Shown here one piece after another: positions 35,538 to 44,865 of a DNA stretch of 64,000 bases; positions within the stretch are counted from its first letter, which is position 1; each line of letters begins with the position of its first letter. The position numbers were made by a program, and so were the translations under genes. The notes under the pieces are model-generated. The model did no database searches. It saw nothing but the letters and a program-made list of their open reading frames with translations, and had not been told where the DNA came from. Origin of the DNA: Neomelitea salexigens DSM 19753 (GTDB taxonomy: Bacteria > Pseudomonadota > Gammaproteobacteria > Pseudomonadales > Spongiibacteraceae). Where the stretch lies: assembly GCF_000422345.1 (NCBI RefSeq), contig NZ_AULP01000010.1, positions 99,595 through 163,594 of the forward strand. Direction: 5' to 3'.

Positions 35538-36431
35538 TTATGCCGGCAGTGCATAGTGCAGCGCAATGCCAACAAAGATCGCCATGCCGACGTAGTGATT
35601 ATTCAGGAAGGCCTGGAAGCACTTGTCACGCTCCCGGTATTTAATAAGCTTTTGCTGGTAGATAAACAGACCGCTGGCAGCCATCAAGCCGGCGTAGTAA
35701 ATAAAGCTCATGGCAAATTGCTTGCCGACCATCAACATCACGATAATCACCGAGACTTGCAGCATGGCGGTGATCGCCTTGTCGTCGTCGCCGAAGAGTA
35801 TTGCCGTCGACTTCACGCCAATTTTCAGGTCGTCATCGCGGTCAACCATTGCGTAGAACGTATCGTAGGCCACCGTCCACATCAGCACGGCAATGTAGAT
35901 CAACCACAAACTCGCCGGCAATTCACCGCGCTGCGCTGAAAATGCCATGGGTATACCCCAGGCAAACGCCGCGCCCAACACCACCTGGGGCAAATGCGTG
36001 TAGCGCTTCATAAAGGGATAACACGCCGCCAGCGCCACCGCCGCAAACGACAGCAAAATGGTTTGGATATTGGTGAACAACACCAGAATAAAGGCCGCGC
36101 CGCACAATACCGCAAAGACGGTCAGCGCCTCTTTTTCCGTCACGCTGCCCGTGGCAAAGGGCCGCGCCTCGGTACGTTTTACGTGGGCGTCGATGTGGCG
36201 GTCGGCATAGTCGTTAATCACACAGCCCGCCGAGCGCATTAAAAAGGTGCCCAACACAAAAATCAGCAGCAAATGCCAATCGGGCAGGCCCTCGGCCGCC
36301 AGCCACAGTGCCCAGAGTGTTGGCCACAGCACAAGATAGGTACCAATGGGGCGATCGACACGCATCAGCGCCAAATAGTGGGGAAGCTGCTGGCAAAATT
36401 GTGGGAACTGCACCTTCATTCCGTGACTCAT
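35538..36431 (-). CDS. ubiA: 4-hydroxybenzoate octaprenyltransferase UbiA
   Basis: A 297-residue polytopic prenyltransferase that joins the polyprenyl tail to 4-hydroxybenzoate in ubiquinone synthesis. The first Asp-rich motif is NDYADRHID and the second is [12 protein letters not shown]; both bind magnesium and prenyl diphosphate. The [20 protein letters not shown] start and [13 protein letters not shown] are characteristic of UbiA. It follows ubiC on the minus strand, the standard gammaproteobacterial order. Confidence 0.96.
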   Translation of the reverse strand: MSHGMKVQFPQFCQQLPHYLALMRVDRPIGTYLVLWPTLWALWLAAEGLPDWHLLLIFVLGTFLMRSAGCVINDYADRHIDAHVKRTEARPFATGSVTEKEALTVFAVLCGAAFILVLFTNIQTILLSFAAVALAACYPFMKRYTHLPQVVLGAAFAWGIPMAFSAQRGELPASLWLIYIAVLMWTVAYDTFYAMVDRDDDLKIGVKSTAILFGDDDKAITAMLQVSVIIVMLMVGKQFAMSFIYYAGLMAASGLFIYQQKLIKYRERDKCFQAFLNNHYVGMAIFVGIALHYALPA

Positions 36432-36482
36432 CTTTGAACGTAGGCGCAGAGTATAACGCGTCCCGCCGCTATCAACAGAGCG

Positions 36483-37046
36483 CTAACACCACGGCTGAAA
36501 CTCGGGAAGAAAAATCTCGCTGACCATAATCGGCCGCTGATCGAAAACAAAGCAGGAACGGCGACCCCACAAGGCCGCCTCTTGATCAGGCAAGCCTTCC
36601 AAAGGTAGCTGCGCTGCTGGCAATCGGCAGATCTCGTAGGGAATGCGACGCATCGAGCGGTCGGTGAACAGGAGGTGCCCTAACGGCCGACTGTCCAGGC
36701 CGCGCAGGCGACGCAGGTGCCCCGTTAAACTGCGCGCCGGCATCACACTGCGGGCATAAACCCAGGGTTCGTCGTGGCAGCACAACAGTACTTCGCGAAT
36801 TAAACCCCAGTCGCGATCGCCCATGCCCAGTAGTCTGCGCTCAGACAAGCGCGGTAATCCCCAGTGCTGGCTGAGCACCTGCACACGGAAATTTCCCGCC
36901 GACTGCCGACGCAAATGGGCGGTCAATGAGCCGGTGTCCAGCAGCCAGGGCGCGTCATCCTGAAGCGCTGGAACTCCTACAAATTGATTAGCTGGCCGCC
37001 AGTTGGGCTCTTGGCGGTAGCATCGGTTTAATCGAAGGGCGTACAA
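36483..37046 (-). CDS. ubiC: chorismate pyruvate-lyase UbiC
   Basis: Chorismate lyase makes 4-hydroxybenzoate and pyruvate, the first committed step of ubiquinone synthesis. UbiC marks are PWLLDTGSLTAHL, the IREVLLCCHDEPWVYARSVMP block with its Arg, RPLGHLLFTD and the C-terminal EIFLPEF with Glu. The frame is open much further upstream, to 37370, across the rubredoxin gene on the other strand. The TTG at 37046 with GGAAG 8 bp upstream gives 187 residues, the normal length, and is preferred; an ATG at 37169 (228 residues) is the alternative. It lies directly upstream of ubiA. Confidence 0.88.
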   Translation of the reverse strand: MYALRLNRCYRQEPNWRPANQFVGVPALQDDAPWLLDTGSLTAHLRRQSAGNFRVQVLSQHWGLPRLSERRLLGMGDRDWGLIREVLLCCHDEPWVYARSVMPARSLTGHLRRLRGLDSRPLGHLLFTDRSMRRIPYEICRLPAAQLPLEGLPDQEAALWGRRSCFVFDQRPIMVSEIFLPEFQPWC

Positions 37047-37233
37047 TGTCGGGCTTCCAGTGGCTAGATCACTGAATACTGGCTGTTGATACACAGACAG
37101 CCAATTCGCTGAGTGCGGCAGAATGCGTGAATCGCCGCCGACTTGCAAGCCAGCCGCCGCCGTAACCATAAGGCACAGAGTGTCGATAAAGGTGGCCGCA
37201 TAAGACAAACCGATGACGGCAGGACGAAAGAGT

Positions 37234-38607
37234 ATGAGTAAGTGGGAATGTATTGTTTGCGGATGGGTATACGACGAAGAAACCGGTGATCCGGATTCTG
37301 GTATTGAGCCCGGTACTCGCTGGGAAGATATCCCCGATGACTGGCTGTGCCCGGACTGCGGCGTAGGCAAAGAAGACTTCGAAATGATCGAACAGTCTGA
37401 GCCCAGCAGCCTGCCTCACCACGACGAACCCTCTACTGCCAGCCAGGATGCCCCCATCGTGGTCATCGGCACCGGCTTGGCGGGCTATGGTCTGGTGCGC
37501 GAACTGCGCAAGCAAGACAAAGAAACCCCAGTCATTATGATCACTGCTGACGACGGCCGCGCCTACTCCAAGCCCATGCTGTCCACCGGCTACACCAAGA
37601 AACAAGATGCCGATGCACTGGCGCAGAAAGACGCCGGCGGCATGGGCGAAGACCTCAACGCCAGTGTTTGGACCATGACCAAGGTCACGGCGATCGACAC
37701 AGCGGCGCAGACCATCTCCACCGGCGACACCGAAACCAAGGTGCACTACAAGAAGCTGGTACTGGCACTGGGTGCCGACGTGATTCGCCCCCCCATTGGC
37801 GGCAACGGTCAGGACTACGTGTATTCGGTCAACGACCTGCTGGACTACGACGACTTCCGCAAAGCCGTCGACGCCAACAATGTGAAGAAGGTCTGCATTA
37901 TCGGTGGCGGCCTGATTGGCTGTGAGTTCACCAACGACCTGATCAACGGTGGCTTCGAAGTAGAAACGGTTGACCCACTGGGTTACTGCCTGCCCACCCT
38001 GCTGCCAGAAGCTGCCGGTAAAGCTGTGCAAAGCGCGCTGGAAGACAAAGGCGCCAAATTCCACTTTGGCCCATTGGTCACCGAAGTGAACAAAGCCGAC
38101 AACGGTGTGGAAGTGACGCTGAATAATGGCGAGACCATCAGCTGCGACCTGGTACTGTCGGCCGTGGGTGTTCGCCCACAAGTCGAGCTGGCCAAGTCTG
38201 CGGGCATTGAAGTGAATCGCGGCGTGGTAACAAACCGCCTGCTGGAAACCAATGCACCCAATGTCTACGCCATGGGTGACTGCGCAGAAGTCGCTGGTCA
38301 CGTGTTGGTATACGTCGCACCGCTGATGGCTCAGGCTCGCGCCCTGGCCAAAACCCTCACCGGCGAGCCGACAGAAGTTAGCTATCCGGCGATGCCTGTC
38401 ACCATCAAAACACCTGCGTGCCCAGTGTGCGTGTCTCCCGCTCCTCGCGACGCGAAAGGCGAATGGCAAATCGAGCAAGACGGCAACAATGTTGTCGCCA
38501 AGTTTGTCGACACCGCCACCGGCGACCTGCTGGGCTTTGCACTGACCGGCGAAGGCACCAAGCAGAAAATGGCGCTGCAGAAAGAACTGCCCGCCATCAT
38601 GCCCTAA
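37234..38607 (+). CDS. rubredoxin-rubredoxin reductase fusion protein
   Basis: A 457-residue fusion. Residues 1-52 are a rubredoxin with the Fe ligands Cys6, Cys9, Cys39 and Cys42 (CIVCGW, CPDCG). A short acidic linker leads to an FAD/NAD oxidoreductase of the RubB type, with FAD motif [11 protein letters not shown] at about 77-87, the NAD motif [11 protein letters not shown] and the second FAD motif [11 protein letters not shown]. It carries electrons from NADH through FAD to the iron centre, classically for alkane hydroxylase. The ATG at 37234 is chosen because the rubredoxin domain begins right after it. The placement divergent to ubiC-ubiA matches the rubA-rubB neighbourhood of Pseudomonas, where the parts are separate genes. 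Confidence 0.93.
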   Translation: MSKWECIVCGWVYDEETGDPDSGIEPGTRWEDIPDDWLCPDCGVGKEDFEMIEQSEPSSLPHHDEPSTASQDAPIVVIGTGLAGYGLVRELRKQDKETPVIMITADDGRAYSKPMLSTGYTKKQDADALAQKDAGGMGEDLNASVWTMTKVTAIDTAAQTISTGDTETKVHYKKLVLALGADVIRPPIGGNGQDYVYSVNDLLDYDDFRKAVDANNVKKVCIIGGGLIGCEFTNDLINGGFEVETVDPLGYCLPTLLPEAAGKAVQSALEDKGAKFHFGPLVTEVNKADNGVEVTLNNGETISCDLVLSAVGVRPQVELAKSAGIEVNRGVVTNRLLETNAPNVYAMGDCAEVAGHVLVYVAPLMAQARALAKTLTGEPTEVSYPAMPVTIKTPACPVCVSPAPRDAKGEWQIEQDGNNVVAKFVDTATGDLLGFALTGEGTKQKMALQKELPAIMP

Positions 38608-38629
38608 GCCCTAGCGGCTGTGCATAACA

Positions 38630-38653
38630 AACCCCGCTACGGCGGGGTTTTTT
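38630..38653 (+). terminator. Rho-independent terminator
   Basis: AACCCCGC-TACG-GCGGGGTT, an 8-bp stem followed by four more T residues, 22 bp after the rubredoxin reductase stop. Confidence 0.9.
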
Positions 38654-38772
38654 GTGTCTGCAGCAAAGCACGCCGCTGTCCGCTTTGGACATTGCCAGCG
38701 CACTGCCGCTGCGCTGAAATACCTTGGCAAAATCACCCTTCGCCATCGCAAAACGATAATAACGAGACCGCC

Positions 38773-39402
38773 ATGAGCCTTTACGATACCTACGTGCTAC
38801 CCGCTGTGATCGACAGAGCCTGCTCCATGCCTGCTGTTATGGAGGCGCGCCGCGACGTCGTCCCCCAATGCCAAGGCGCGGTGCTGGAAGTAGGTATGGG
38901 TAGTGGCATTAATCTCCCCCTCTACGATGCCAGCAAGGTGGACTATATCTGGGGCCTGGAACCCTCAGAGGGAATGCGCCGCAAAGCGCAAAAGAACCTG
39001 GCCGCCAGCGCCTTGGACGTGCGCTGGCTCGATCTGCCGGGCGAGAAAATCCCGCTGGCCGACAACAGTGTCGACACCGTGCTGTTAACCTTCACCCTAT
39101 GCACCATTCCCGACTGGCGCAGTGCACTGGCGCAAATGCACCGCGTGCTCAAACCGAACGGCCAACTGCTGTTTTGCGAGCACGGTCTGTCAGAAGAACC
39201 TGCGGTAGCGCGCTGGCAAAACAGAATTACCCCAGTGTGGAAGCGCTTTGCCGGTGGCTGTCATTTAAACCGCCCCATTGCCGACCTACTGAAAGAAGGC
39301 CAGTTCGCCATCGACCAACTCGAGCGGCGCTATCTTGAAAAAGCCCCGCGCATCGCCGGTTATGTCTACAGTGGCAGTGCCCACAAAATTGTTGCGGACT
39401 AG
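38773..39402 (+). CDS. class I SAM-dependent methyltransferase (METTL7/UbiE-like)
   Basis: A 209-residue methyltransferase. SAM motif I is VLEVGMGSGINLPLYD, with acidic LEPSEGM after beta-2, and the post-I region SVDTVLLTFTLCTIPD followed by LKPNGQLLFCEHG, which is typical of the METTL7 and UbiE-related group. Members methylate small lipophilic thiols or quinone-like compounds; the substrate is not determined. The ATG at 38773 is used because the upstream extension is low-homology sequence across the terminator. Confidence 0.85.
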   Translation: MSLYDTYVLPAVIDRACSMPAVMEARRDVVPQCQGAVLEVGMGSGINLPLYDASKVDYIWGLEPSEGMRRKAQKNLAASALDVRWLDLPGEKIPLADNSVDTVLLTFTLCTIPDWRSALAQMHRVLKPNGQLLFCEHGLSEEPAVARWQNRITPVWKRFAGGCHLNRPIADLLKEGQFAIDQLERRYLEKAPRIAGYVYSGSAHKIVAD

Positions 39403-39482
39403 CCTCTAAGGCATCGGCACGCTAGAGTGCGGCATAGACCTGTCAATTTCTGGTTCCAACCAATAAAAAATTCGGACGCGCT

Positions 39483-40769
39483 ATGCCCAAACTCGCTTTG
39501 CACTGGCAAATTGCTATTGCCATCTCCCTCGCTGTGGTCGCTGGTCTACTCGGCGGCGCCGATGCCGAGATTGCCGGCATTAAATTACTCGCGGTATACG
39601 CCTTTCTCGGCACGCTGTTTTTAAACGCCCTGAAGATGTTAATCGTGCCTCTGGTCAGCGCCTCGATTATCAGCGGCATGGCCGGTATTGGCGGCGACAA
39701 CCTGGAACGCTTGGGCGGCAAAACCCTGCTGTTTTACGCCGCCTCCAGCCTGGTGGCGATACTCATCGGCCTCACTGTCGTCAATATTATCCAGCCCGGC
39801 GTCGGCGACACTGAAGCCCTCGCCGCCAGTTTGAGTAGCAACAACGCCGAGCTCAACGCCACCCTCGCCAAGGTCGAAGGCCGCAGCGCCGCCGATATTG
39901 TGCAAGTGTTTGAGCGGATGATTCCCCCCAATGTGGTCGCCGCTGCCGCCAATGGCCAGATGCTTGGGCTGATTTTTTTCAGTTTGCTGTACGGCTTTTT
40001 CCTCGCCCGCAGCGACTCCGAGCACGCGGAAGTTCAGCTGAACTTCTGGCAGGGGCTGATGGATATTATGACCAGCATGACCATGTGGGTAATGAAATTT
40101 GCCCCCATTGGCGTCTTTGGTCTGGTGGCAAAAACCGTTGCGGGCACCGGCTTCGACGCCTTCGCACCCATGCTCAAGTTCTTTTTTGCCGCCGCGCTGG
40201 CGCTGGCACTCCACGCCTTTGTCGCCATGCCATTGGTGCTTCGCTACCTGGGCAAAGTGCGGCCAGTCAAACACTACCAGGCCATGGCACCGGCAATGCT
40301 CACCGCCTTTTCCACGGCCTCCAGCTCCGCGACCTTGCCGCTTACGATGGAGTGCGTGCAGGACAAATCCGGCGTATCCAAACGCACCAGCGGCTTCGTG
40401 TTGCCGTTAGGCGCAACCGTAAATATGGATGGTACCGCCTTGTATGAGTGCGTAGCCGCCATGTTTATCGCCCAGGTCTACGGCCTGGACTTGAGCTTCG
40501 CCCAGCAGTTCACCGTGGTAATGGTCGCCCTGCTAACCTCGATCGGCGTGGCCGGCATTCCCGCCGCCAGCCTGGTGGCCATCTCCGTCATCCTTGGCAC
40601 CATTGGCCTGCCACTGGAGGGCATCGGCCTACTGCTGGTAACCGACCGGATTCTGGACATGATGCGCACCGCTGTGAATGTATTTAGCGACTCCTGCGCC
40701 GCCGTGGTAATCGCCCGTAGCGAAGGCGAACAAACAGCCATCGCCATTGATCCGAGCAGCCGCCGATGA
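39483..40769 (+). CDS. dicarboxylate/amino acid:cation symporter (DAACS family)
   Basis: A 428-residue SLC1-type secondary transporter, with about eight helices plus two hairpins. The sodium/substrate motif ATVNMDGTALYE, the serine-rich hairpin FSTASSSATLPLTMEC and the second hairpin with GIPAASLVAISVIL are diagnostic. It imports C4-dicarboxylates, glutamate or related acids with sodium or protons. Its stop overlaps the start of the HMG-CoA reductase gene (ATGA), so the two are translationally coupled, which points to a carboxylate related to that enzyme, such as mevalonate; this is an inference. Confidence 0.9.
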   Translation: MPKLALHWQIAIAISLAVVAGLLGGADAEIAGIKLLAVYAFLGTLFLNALKMLIVPLVSASIISGMAGIGGDNLERLGGKTLLFYAASSLVAILIGLTVVNIIQPGVGDTEALAASLSSNNAELNATLAKVEGRSAADIVQVFERMIPPNVVAAAANGQMLGLIFFSLLYGFFLARSDSEHAEVQLNFWQGLMDIMTSMTMWVMKFAPIGVFGLVAKTVAGTGFDAFAPMLKFFFAAALALALHAFVAMPLVLRYLGKVRPVKHYQAMAPAMLTAFSTASSSATLPLTMECVQDKSGVSKRTSGFVLPLGATVNMDGTALYECVAAMFIAQVYGLDLSFAQQFTVVMVALLTSIGVAGIPAASLVAISVILGTIGLPLEGIGLLLVTDRILDMMRTAVNVFSDSCAAVVIARSEGEQTAIAIDPSSRR

Positions 40770-41941
40770 ACCAACGCAAGCGCATCCCGCGCCTTAAAGG
40801 GAATGACTACTCGGAACAGGCCGCGCAACAACGCCGCAGCTTCATTGAAGAACAAACTGGCGCGTCACTGACGAACACCCGTCATTACTCTCTCGACCCA
40901 GCAAGCCTTGAGGGAAATGCCGAGAACTTTATCGGCGTTGTACAAATGCCACTGGGCGTCGCTGGTCCCTATCGCATCAACGGTGAGCACGCTCAGGGCG
41001 ACTTTTACATCCCCATGGCCACCACCGAGGGCACCCTGATCGCCTCCTATAGCCGGGGCATGAGGCTGGTCACTGAATCGGGTGGGTGCACCGTCACTGT
41101 CGTCGACGAAGCTATGCAGCGGGCACCATTATTTGAACTGACATCTGCCCGAGAGGCACGGGCACTGGCGCAGTGGCTCGAGGCCAATTTTGAGGACATT
41201 AAAGCTGAGGCGGAAAGCACAACACGCGTTGGCACACTGGAAAATATTCAAAGCTGGGTAATCGCCAATAAACTGTTTACCCGTTTTAACTTCCTTACCG
41301 GTGATGCCGCTGGCCAAAATATGACGGGCAAAGCGACACATAAAGCCTGCCAATGGATACTTGCGAACTTCGCAGGCATCCAGAATTTCTCGCTATCGGG
41401 CGGCATAGAAACCGATAAAAAACATTCTCACATGAACTTACTGCACAGCCGTGGAAAAAAGGTCGTCGCTGAAGCCGTCATCAAAAAAGAACTGTTGCAG
41501 AGCCTGATGCGCGCCGAACCCGAACGCATGGTGCGCCTGCGCCAACGCACCATTGTTGGAAGCTTATTGGCGGGCTCAGCCTACAACGGACCCCACTCAG
41601 CAAACGGTATTGCCGCGATGTTTATCGCCACCGGACAAGACGAAGCCAATGTCGTTGAGTCCCACGCCGGTATCGCCTTTATGGATCTTACCGACGATGG
41701 CGACCTGTATTATTCCGTGACCCTACCCTCGATTATCTGCGCCAGCTATGGCGGCGGCACAGGCTTGGCAACCCAGCGCGAGTGCCTGGAAATGATGGGC
41801 TGTTACGGTGAGGGCAAAGCCCACAAGCTCGCGGAAATTATCGCGGCAACGGTCCTTGCCGGAGACCTATCGCTGGCAGCTGCCGTGGTTTCCGATGAAT
41901 GGGTATCCAGCCACGATCAGCTCGGTCGAAATCGCCCTTAA
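40766..41941 (+). CDS. hydroxymethylglutaryl-CoA reductase
   Basis: A 391-residue HMG-CoA reductase, catalytic domain only. ENFIGVVQMPLGVAGP, TTEGTLIASYSRG (Glu88), TGDAAGQNM and TGQDEANVVESHAG (Asp292) match the family. The catalytic lysine sits in ETDKKHSHMN (Lys218/219) and the catalytic His is His383. The residues after DKK differ from the common DKKPAAxN, so the substrate pocket may be altered. It either reduces HMG-CoA to mevalonate or, as in Pseudomonas mevalonii, oxidises mevalonate. Coupling to a carboxylate symporter, with an HMG-CoA lyase elsewhere in the window and no other mevalonate-pathway gene here, leans toward catabolism, without proof. Confidence 0.88.
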   Translation: MNQRKRIPRLKGNDYSEQAAQQRRSFIEEQTGASLTNTRHYSLDPASLEGNAENFIGVVQMPLGVAGPYRINGEHAQGDFYIPMATTEGTLIASYSRGMRLVTESGGCTVTVVDEAMQRAPLFELTSAREARALAQWLEANFEDIKAEAESTTRVGTLENIQSWVIANKLFTRFNFLTGDAAGQNMTGKATHKACQWILANFAGIQNFSLSGGIETDKKHSHMNLLHSRGKKVVAEAVIKKELLQSLMRAEPERMVRLRQRTIVGSLLAGSAYNGPHSANGIAAMFIATGQDEANVVESHAGIAFMDLTDDGDLYYSVTLPSIICASYGGGTGLATQRECLEMMGCYGEGKAHKLAEIIAATVLAGDLSLAAAVVSDEWVSSHDQLGRNRP

Positions 41942-41962
41942 TACTGACCCACAGCGAGCCGA

Positions 41963-43279
41963 CTACTCCTCCAGCCGCCGATACAGCGACCGCAGGCTAA
42001 TACCGGCAATATCGGCGGCTTTTTCCTTGTCGCCATTGCAGTGCTGCAGCAGCGACTTGAGATACCGTTGCTCTTGCGCCTTTAAGTCCAGCCAGGGGCC
42101 GTTGTGAGGCGCAGCGGGACTTGGCGCGGGCTCTGCCTGGCGCCCCTCTTGCCCAAAGCAACGCTCCAGCACTGCGAGATCGATAATACTGGAATGGGCG
42201 AAGATGGTGGCGCGCTCCAGAATGTTTTTCAACTCGCGGATATTGCCCGGAAAATCGTAGTCCTGCAGTCGCTTTACCGCAGAATCAGTGAGGCGATAAC
42301 CGCCATTTGGGCTGAGCTTTTTCAAGATCGAGCGGGAGATCAACGCAAGGTCGGCGCGGCGCTCGCGCAGCGGTGGCAGGTGGATGGGAAAAGTATTAAT
42401 CCGGTAGTAGAGGTCTTCGCGGAACTGTCCCCCGGCGATCATCGCTGGCAGGTCTTTGTTGGTGGCACAGATCAAGCGGAAGTCGGCCAGCTGAGGCTGG
42501 GGGCTGCCCACCGCGCGATAACTGCCGGTTTCCAGCAGGCGCAGCAATTTTACCTGCATACCCAGCGGTACATCGCCGATTTCGTCCAGAAACAGGGTGC
42601 CGCCACGGGCGGACTCAAGCAGGCCCGGTTTATTGCTGACCGCGCCGGTAAACGCGCCCTTCACATGACCAAACAGCTCACTTTCAAACAGGGTATCGGT
42701 CAGGCCCGCACATTCAACGGCGACCATCGCCTTGTCGCAGCGCCCACCGGTGCTGTGGATCGCTTGAGCGGCCAGCTCCTTGCCCGTGCCAGATTCACCG
42801 AGCAACAACACCGAGGTGTCGTGAGGCGCAACCAGATTAATCAGCTCCAACATGGTGTTAAACGCTGCGCTGCGACCCACCATATGATCGCTGCTGATCT
42901 CCGCACTGGCGCTGCGCACCGGCTTGAGCATTTCAATAAAGTAGCGCAACTCTCCATTACGGCCTTTAATGGGTAGCATCTCGACATCGATATGCTCGCG
43001 ACCACGGGGGGTATTGTGGATATGCAGCACACGCTCGCGCTCACCACTTTGAGTGCAGGCCTGAAGGGGGCAGCTCTCGCCCGCTTGGTCGCAGGGTTTG
43101 TCGTAGCCGTGAGACACCCGAAAACAATGATCACCTGCCGGCACATCACCAAAACTGTCTTGATAACGCTGGTTGCTCGCCACAATCTGGTAATCGGGCG
43201 TCAATAGAATGGCCGGGTGCTCTAAGCCATCGAGCAGGGACCGAAAATCGAGGTCGAGGTCTGTGCCAATTTGTCGCAT
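41963..43279 (-). CDS. fisR: sigma-54-dependent activator, FisR-like sulfane-sulfur sensor
   Basis: A 438-residue bacterial enhancer-binding protein. An N-terminal PAS-like domain has Cys52, Cys63, Cys70 and Cys75. The first three are spaced 11 and 7 apart, as are the sulfane-sulfur-sensing Cys53, Cys64 and Cys71 of Cupriavidus FisR. The AAA+ domain has GESGTGKE (161-168) and GAFTGA (208-213) for contact with sigma-54; a Fis-type helix-turn-helix ends the protein ([21 protein letters not shown], split: [10 protein letters not shown] then [11 protein letters not shown]). The ATG at 43279 is preferred to the GTG at 43345, because the extra codons cover two palindromes and the shorter form gives FisR-like numbering. 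It is divergent from cydAB and followed by sulfide-oxidation genes. Confidence 0.9.
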   Translation of the reverse strand: MRQIGTDLDLDFRSLLDGLEHPAILLTPDYQIVASNQRYQDSFGDVPAGDHCFRVSHGYDKPCDQAGESCPLQACTQSGERERVLHIHNTPRGREHIDVEMLPIKGRNGELRYFIEMLKPVRSASAEISSDHMVGRSAAFNTMLELINLVAPHDTSVLLLGESGTGKELAAQAIHSTGGRCDKAMVAVECAGLTDTLFESELFGHVKGAFTGAVSNKPGLLESARGGTLFLDEIGDVPLGMQVKLLRLLETGSYRAVGSPQPQLADFRLICATNKDLPAMIAGGQFREDLYYRINTFPIHLPPLRERRADLALISRSILKKLSPNGGYRLTDSAVKRLQDYDFPGNIRELKNILERATIFAHSSIIDLAVLERCFGQEGRQAEPAPSPAAPHNGPWLDLKAQEQRYLKSLLQHCNGDKEKAADIAGISLRSLYRRLEE

Positions 43280-43285
43280 CGTCTT

Positions 43286-43320
43286 TGCCAGAAATGACAG
43301 GTAGTCTGCCAATACTGGCA
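43286..43320. promoter_or_regulatory. tandem TGCCA-N4-TGGCA palindromes, predicted FisR sites for cydAB
   Basis: TGCCA-GAAA-TGACA (43286-43299) and TGCCA-ATAC-TGGCA (43307-43320) start exactly 21 bp apart, two helical turns, about 100 bp upstream of the -24 element of cydAB. A further TGCCA half-site begins at 43264. The same arrangement precedes the dioxygenase promoter. They are just upstream of the fisR start codon, so they may also affect fisR itself. Confidence 0.72.
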
Positions 43321-43416
43321 CAAAACCTAGCGCGCTGCGATTCACACTACCCGCCGCAATCCGCCAACCTTAATTTTTATTCAATTAAATCAATGCCTTA
43401 ATAGATTTAAACGCAC

Positions 43417-43431
43417 TGGCACACACATTGC
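43417..43431 (+). promoter_or_regulatory. sigma-54 promoter of cydAB
   Basis: TGGCAC-ACACA-TTGC matches the -24/-12 consensus in full, with GG and GC exactly 12 bp apart. Transcription would start near 43443, about 49 bp upstream of cydA. Confidence 0.8.
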
Positions 43432-43451
43432 TGTGCATCGTAGTACAAACC

Positions 43452-43467
43452 GGAATATTGGAATTCC
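43452..43467. repeat. GGAAT-N6-ATTCC inverted repeat, copy 1
   Basis: GGAAT-ATTGGA-ATTCC, perfect arms, from about +9 to +24 of the predicted cydAB transcript. An almost identical element (both begin CGGAATAT) lies at the same place for the dioxygenase operon. It could be a repressor operator or a 5' mRNA hairpin. Confidence 0.6.
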
Positions 43468-43491
43468 GTTTAGCTATATAGAGAGGAGCTT

Positions 43492-44865
43492 ATGGATATC
43501 GACCCCCTTGTGCTGGCGCGCATACAGTTCGCCACCAATATCAGCTTTCATATCCTGTTTCCCGCCATTTCCATTGGCTTGGGCTGGTTGCTGCTGTTTT
43601 TCCGGGTGCGCTATACCCAAACCGGCGACAAGGCCTGGGAATATGCCTATTACTTCTGGGTGAAGATCTTTGCCCTGACCTTCGCCATGGGCGTGGTCTC
43701 GGGCATTACCATGAGCTTCCAATTCGGCACCAACTGGCCCGGTTTCATGGAAAAAGCCGGCAATGTCGCCGGGCCTCTGCTGGGCTATGAGGTACTGAGC
43801 GCCTTTTTTCTGGAGGCGTCATTCCTGGGCATTATGCTGTTCGGTAAAGACCGCGTATCCAATCGCATGCACCTGATCAGTACCTTTCTGGTGGCGTTCG
43901 GCACGACGCTCTCGGCGTTCTGGATTCTCAGCCTGAACTCGTGGATGCAAACCCCCACCGGCTACTACCTGGAAGACGGCGTGGTGATGGTGGAAAGCTG
44001 GTGGGAAGTGATCTTCAACCCCTCTTTCCCCTACCGCTTCTTCCATATGGTAATCGCCTCTGTACTGACCAGCGCCTTCCTCGTTGCTGGCGTCAGCGCC
44101 TGGCGGGCGCTGAAGAATGTCGACGGCCCCGCCACCTGGAAGATTATGCGCACCGGCGTGATGGTTGCCGCGGTGCTGGCCCCGCTGCAAATTTTCATCG
44201 GCGATCTGCACGGCCTCAACACCCTTGAACACCAGCCGGCAAAAGTCGCCGCCATGGAAGCCATTTGGGAAACTGAGGAAGGCGCCCCCTTCACTGTTGT
44301 CGCCCTTCCCGACGAAGAGAGCCGCAGCAATAAATTCGCGCTGGAAATTCCCTACGCCGCAAGCCTGGTACTTACCCACGAACTCAAGGGCGAAGTTAAG
44401 GGCCTGAATGAGTTTGTTGGCGAGCACCCACCGGTTGCGATCGTGTTCTGGTCTTTCCGTGTGATGCTCGCCATCGGCGGACTAATGGTACTGGTCGCGT
44501 GGTGGGCCGCCTGGGCACTGCGAAGCGGCCGGCAGGCCAGTAAACCCGTACTCGCGGCGCTCTCAGCGATGACCTTCTCCGGTTGGGTCGCGGTGCTGGC
44601 CGGCTGGTACGTTACCGAGATTGGCCGCCAGCCCTGGATCGTCGACGGCGTACTAAAAGTCCAGGACGTTGTCGCCGACCACAGCGCTGCCACCGTTAGC
44701 GGCACCTTGTTCGGCTATATCCTTCTATACCTGTTCTTACTGGCTTCTTACATCGGCGCGCTGCGCAATTTGTCGGCCAAGCCCGCTGCCTCGTTGATCT
44801 TAAACCCGGCTGGCACGGCGTCAGCCAACACCGGCGATAACACCGCGAAAGGGGGAGAATCGTAA
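43492..44865 (+). CDS. cydA: cytochrome bd ubiquinol oxidase subunit I
   Basis: A 457-residue haem-binding subunit of cytochrome bd, which oxidises quinol and reduces oxygen without proton pumping. The high-spin haem ligand His20 is in NISFHILFPA and the low-spin ligand His185 in YRFFHMVIAS; the GRQPW motif (TEIGRQPWIVDG) marks the family. The protein is shorter than E. coli CydA (522), so it has the short Q-loop seen in CIO-type oxidases. Bd oxidases resist sulfide far better than haem-copper oxidases, which suits its place under FisR control. The strong GAGAGGAG ribosome site and one-base overlap with cydB support the start and operon. Confidence 0.96.
   Translation: MDIDPLVLARIQFATNISFHILFPAISIGLGWLLLFFRVRYTQTGDKAWEYAYYFWVKIFALTFAMGVVSGITMSFQFGTNWPGFMEKAGNVAGPLLGYEVLSAFFLEASFLGIMLFGKDRVSNRMHLISTFLVAFGTTLSAFWILSLNSWMQTPTGYYLEDGVVMVESWWEVIFNPSFPYRFFHMVIASVLTSAFLVAGVSAWRALKNVDGPATWKIMRTGVMVAAVLAPLQIFIGDLHGLNTLEHQPAKVAAMEAIWETEEGAPFTVVALPDEESRSNKFALEIPYAASLVLTHELKGEVKGLNEFVGEHPPVAIVFWSFRVMLAIGGLMVLVAWWAAWALRSGRQASKPVLAALSAMTFSGWVAVLAGWYVTEIGRQPWIVDGVLKVQDVVADHSAATVSGTLFGYILLYLFLLASYIGALRNLSAKPAASLILNPAGTASANTGDNTAKGGES

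Noticed and set aside
37069..38478. A 469-codon open frame on the minus strand
   Set aside because: It lies antisense to the rubredoxin reductase gene, whose domains and motifs are clear. The translation has no recognisable family and is a by-product of GC-rich codon use.
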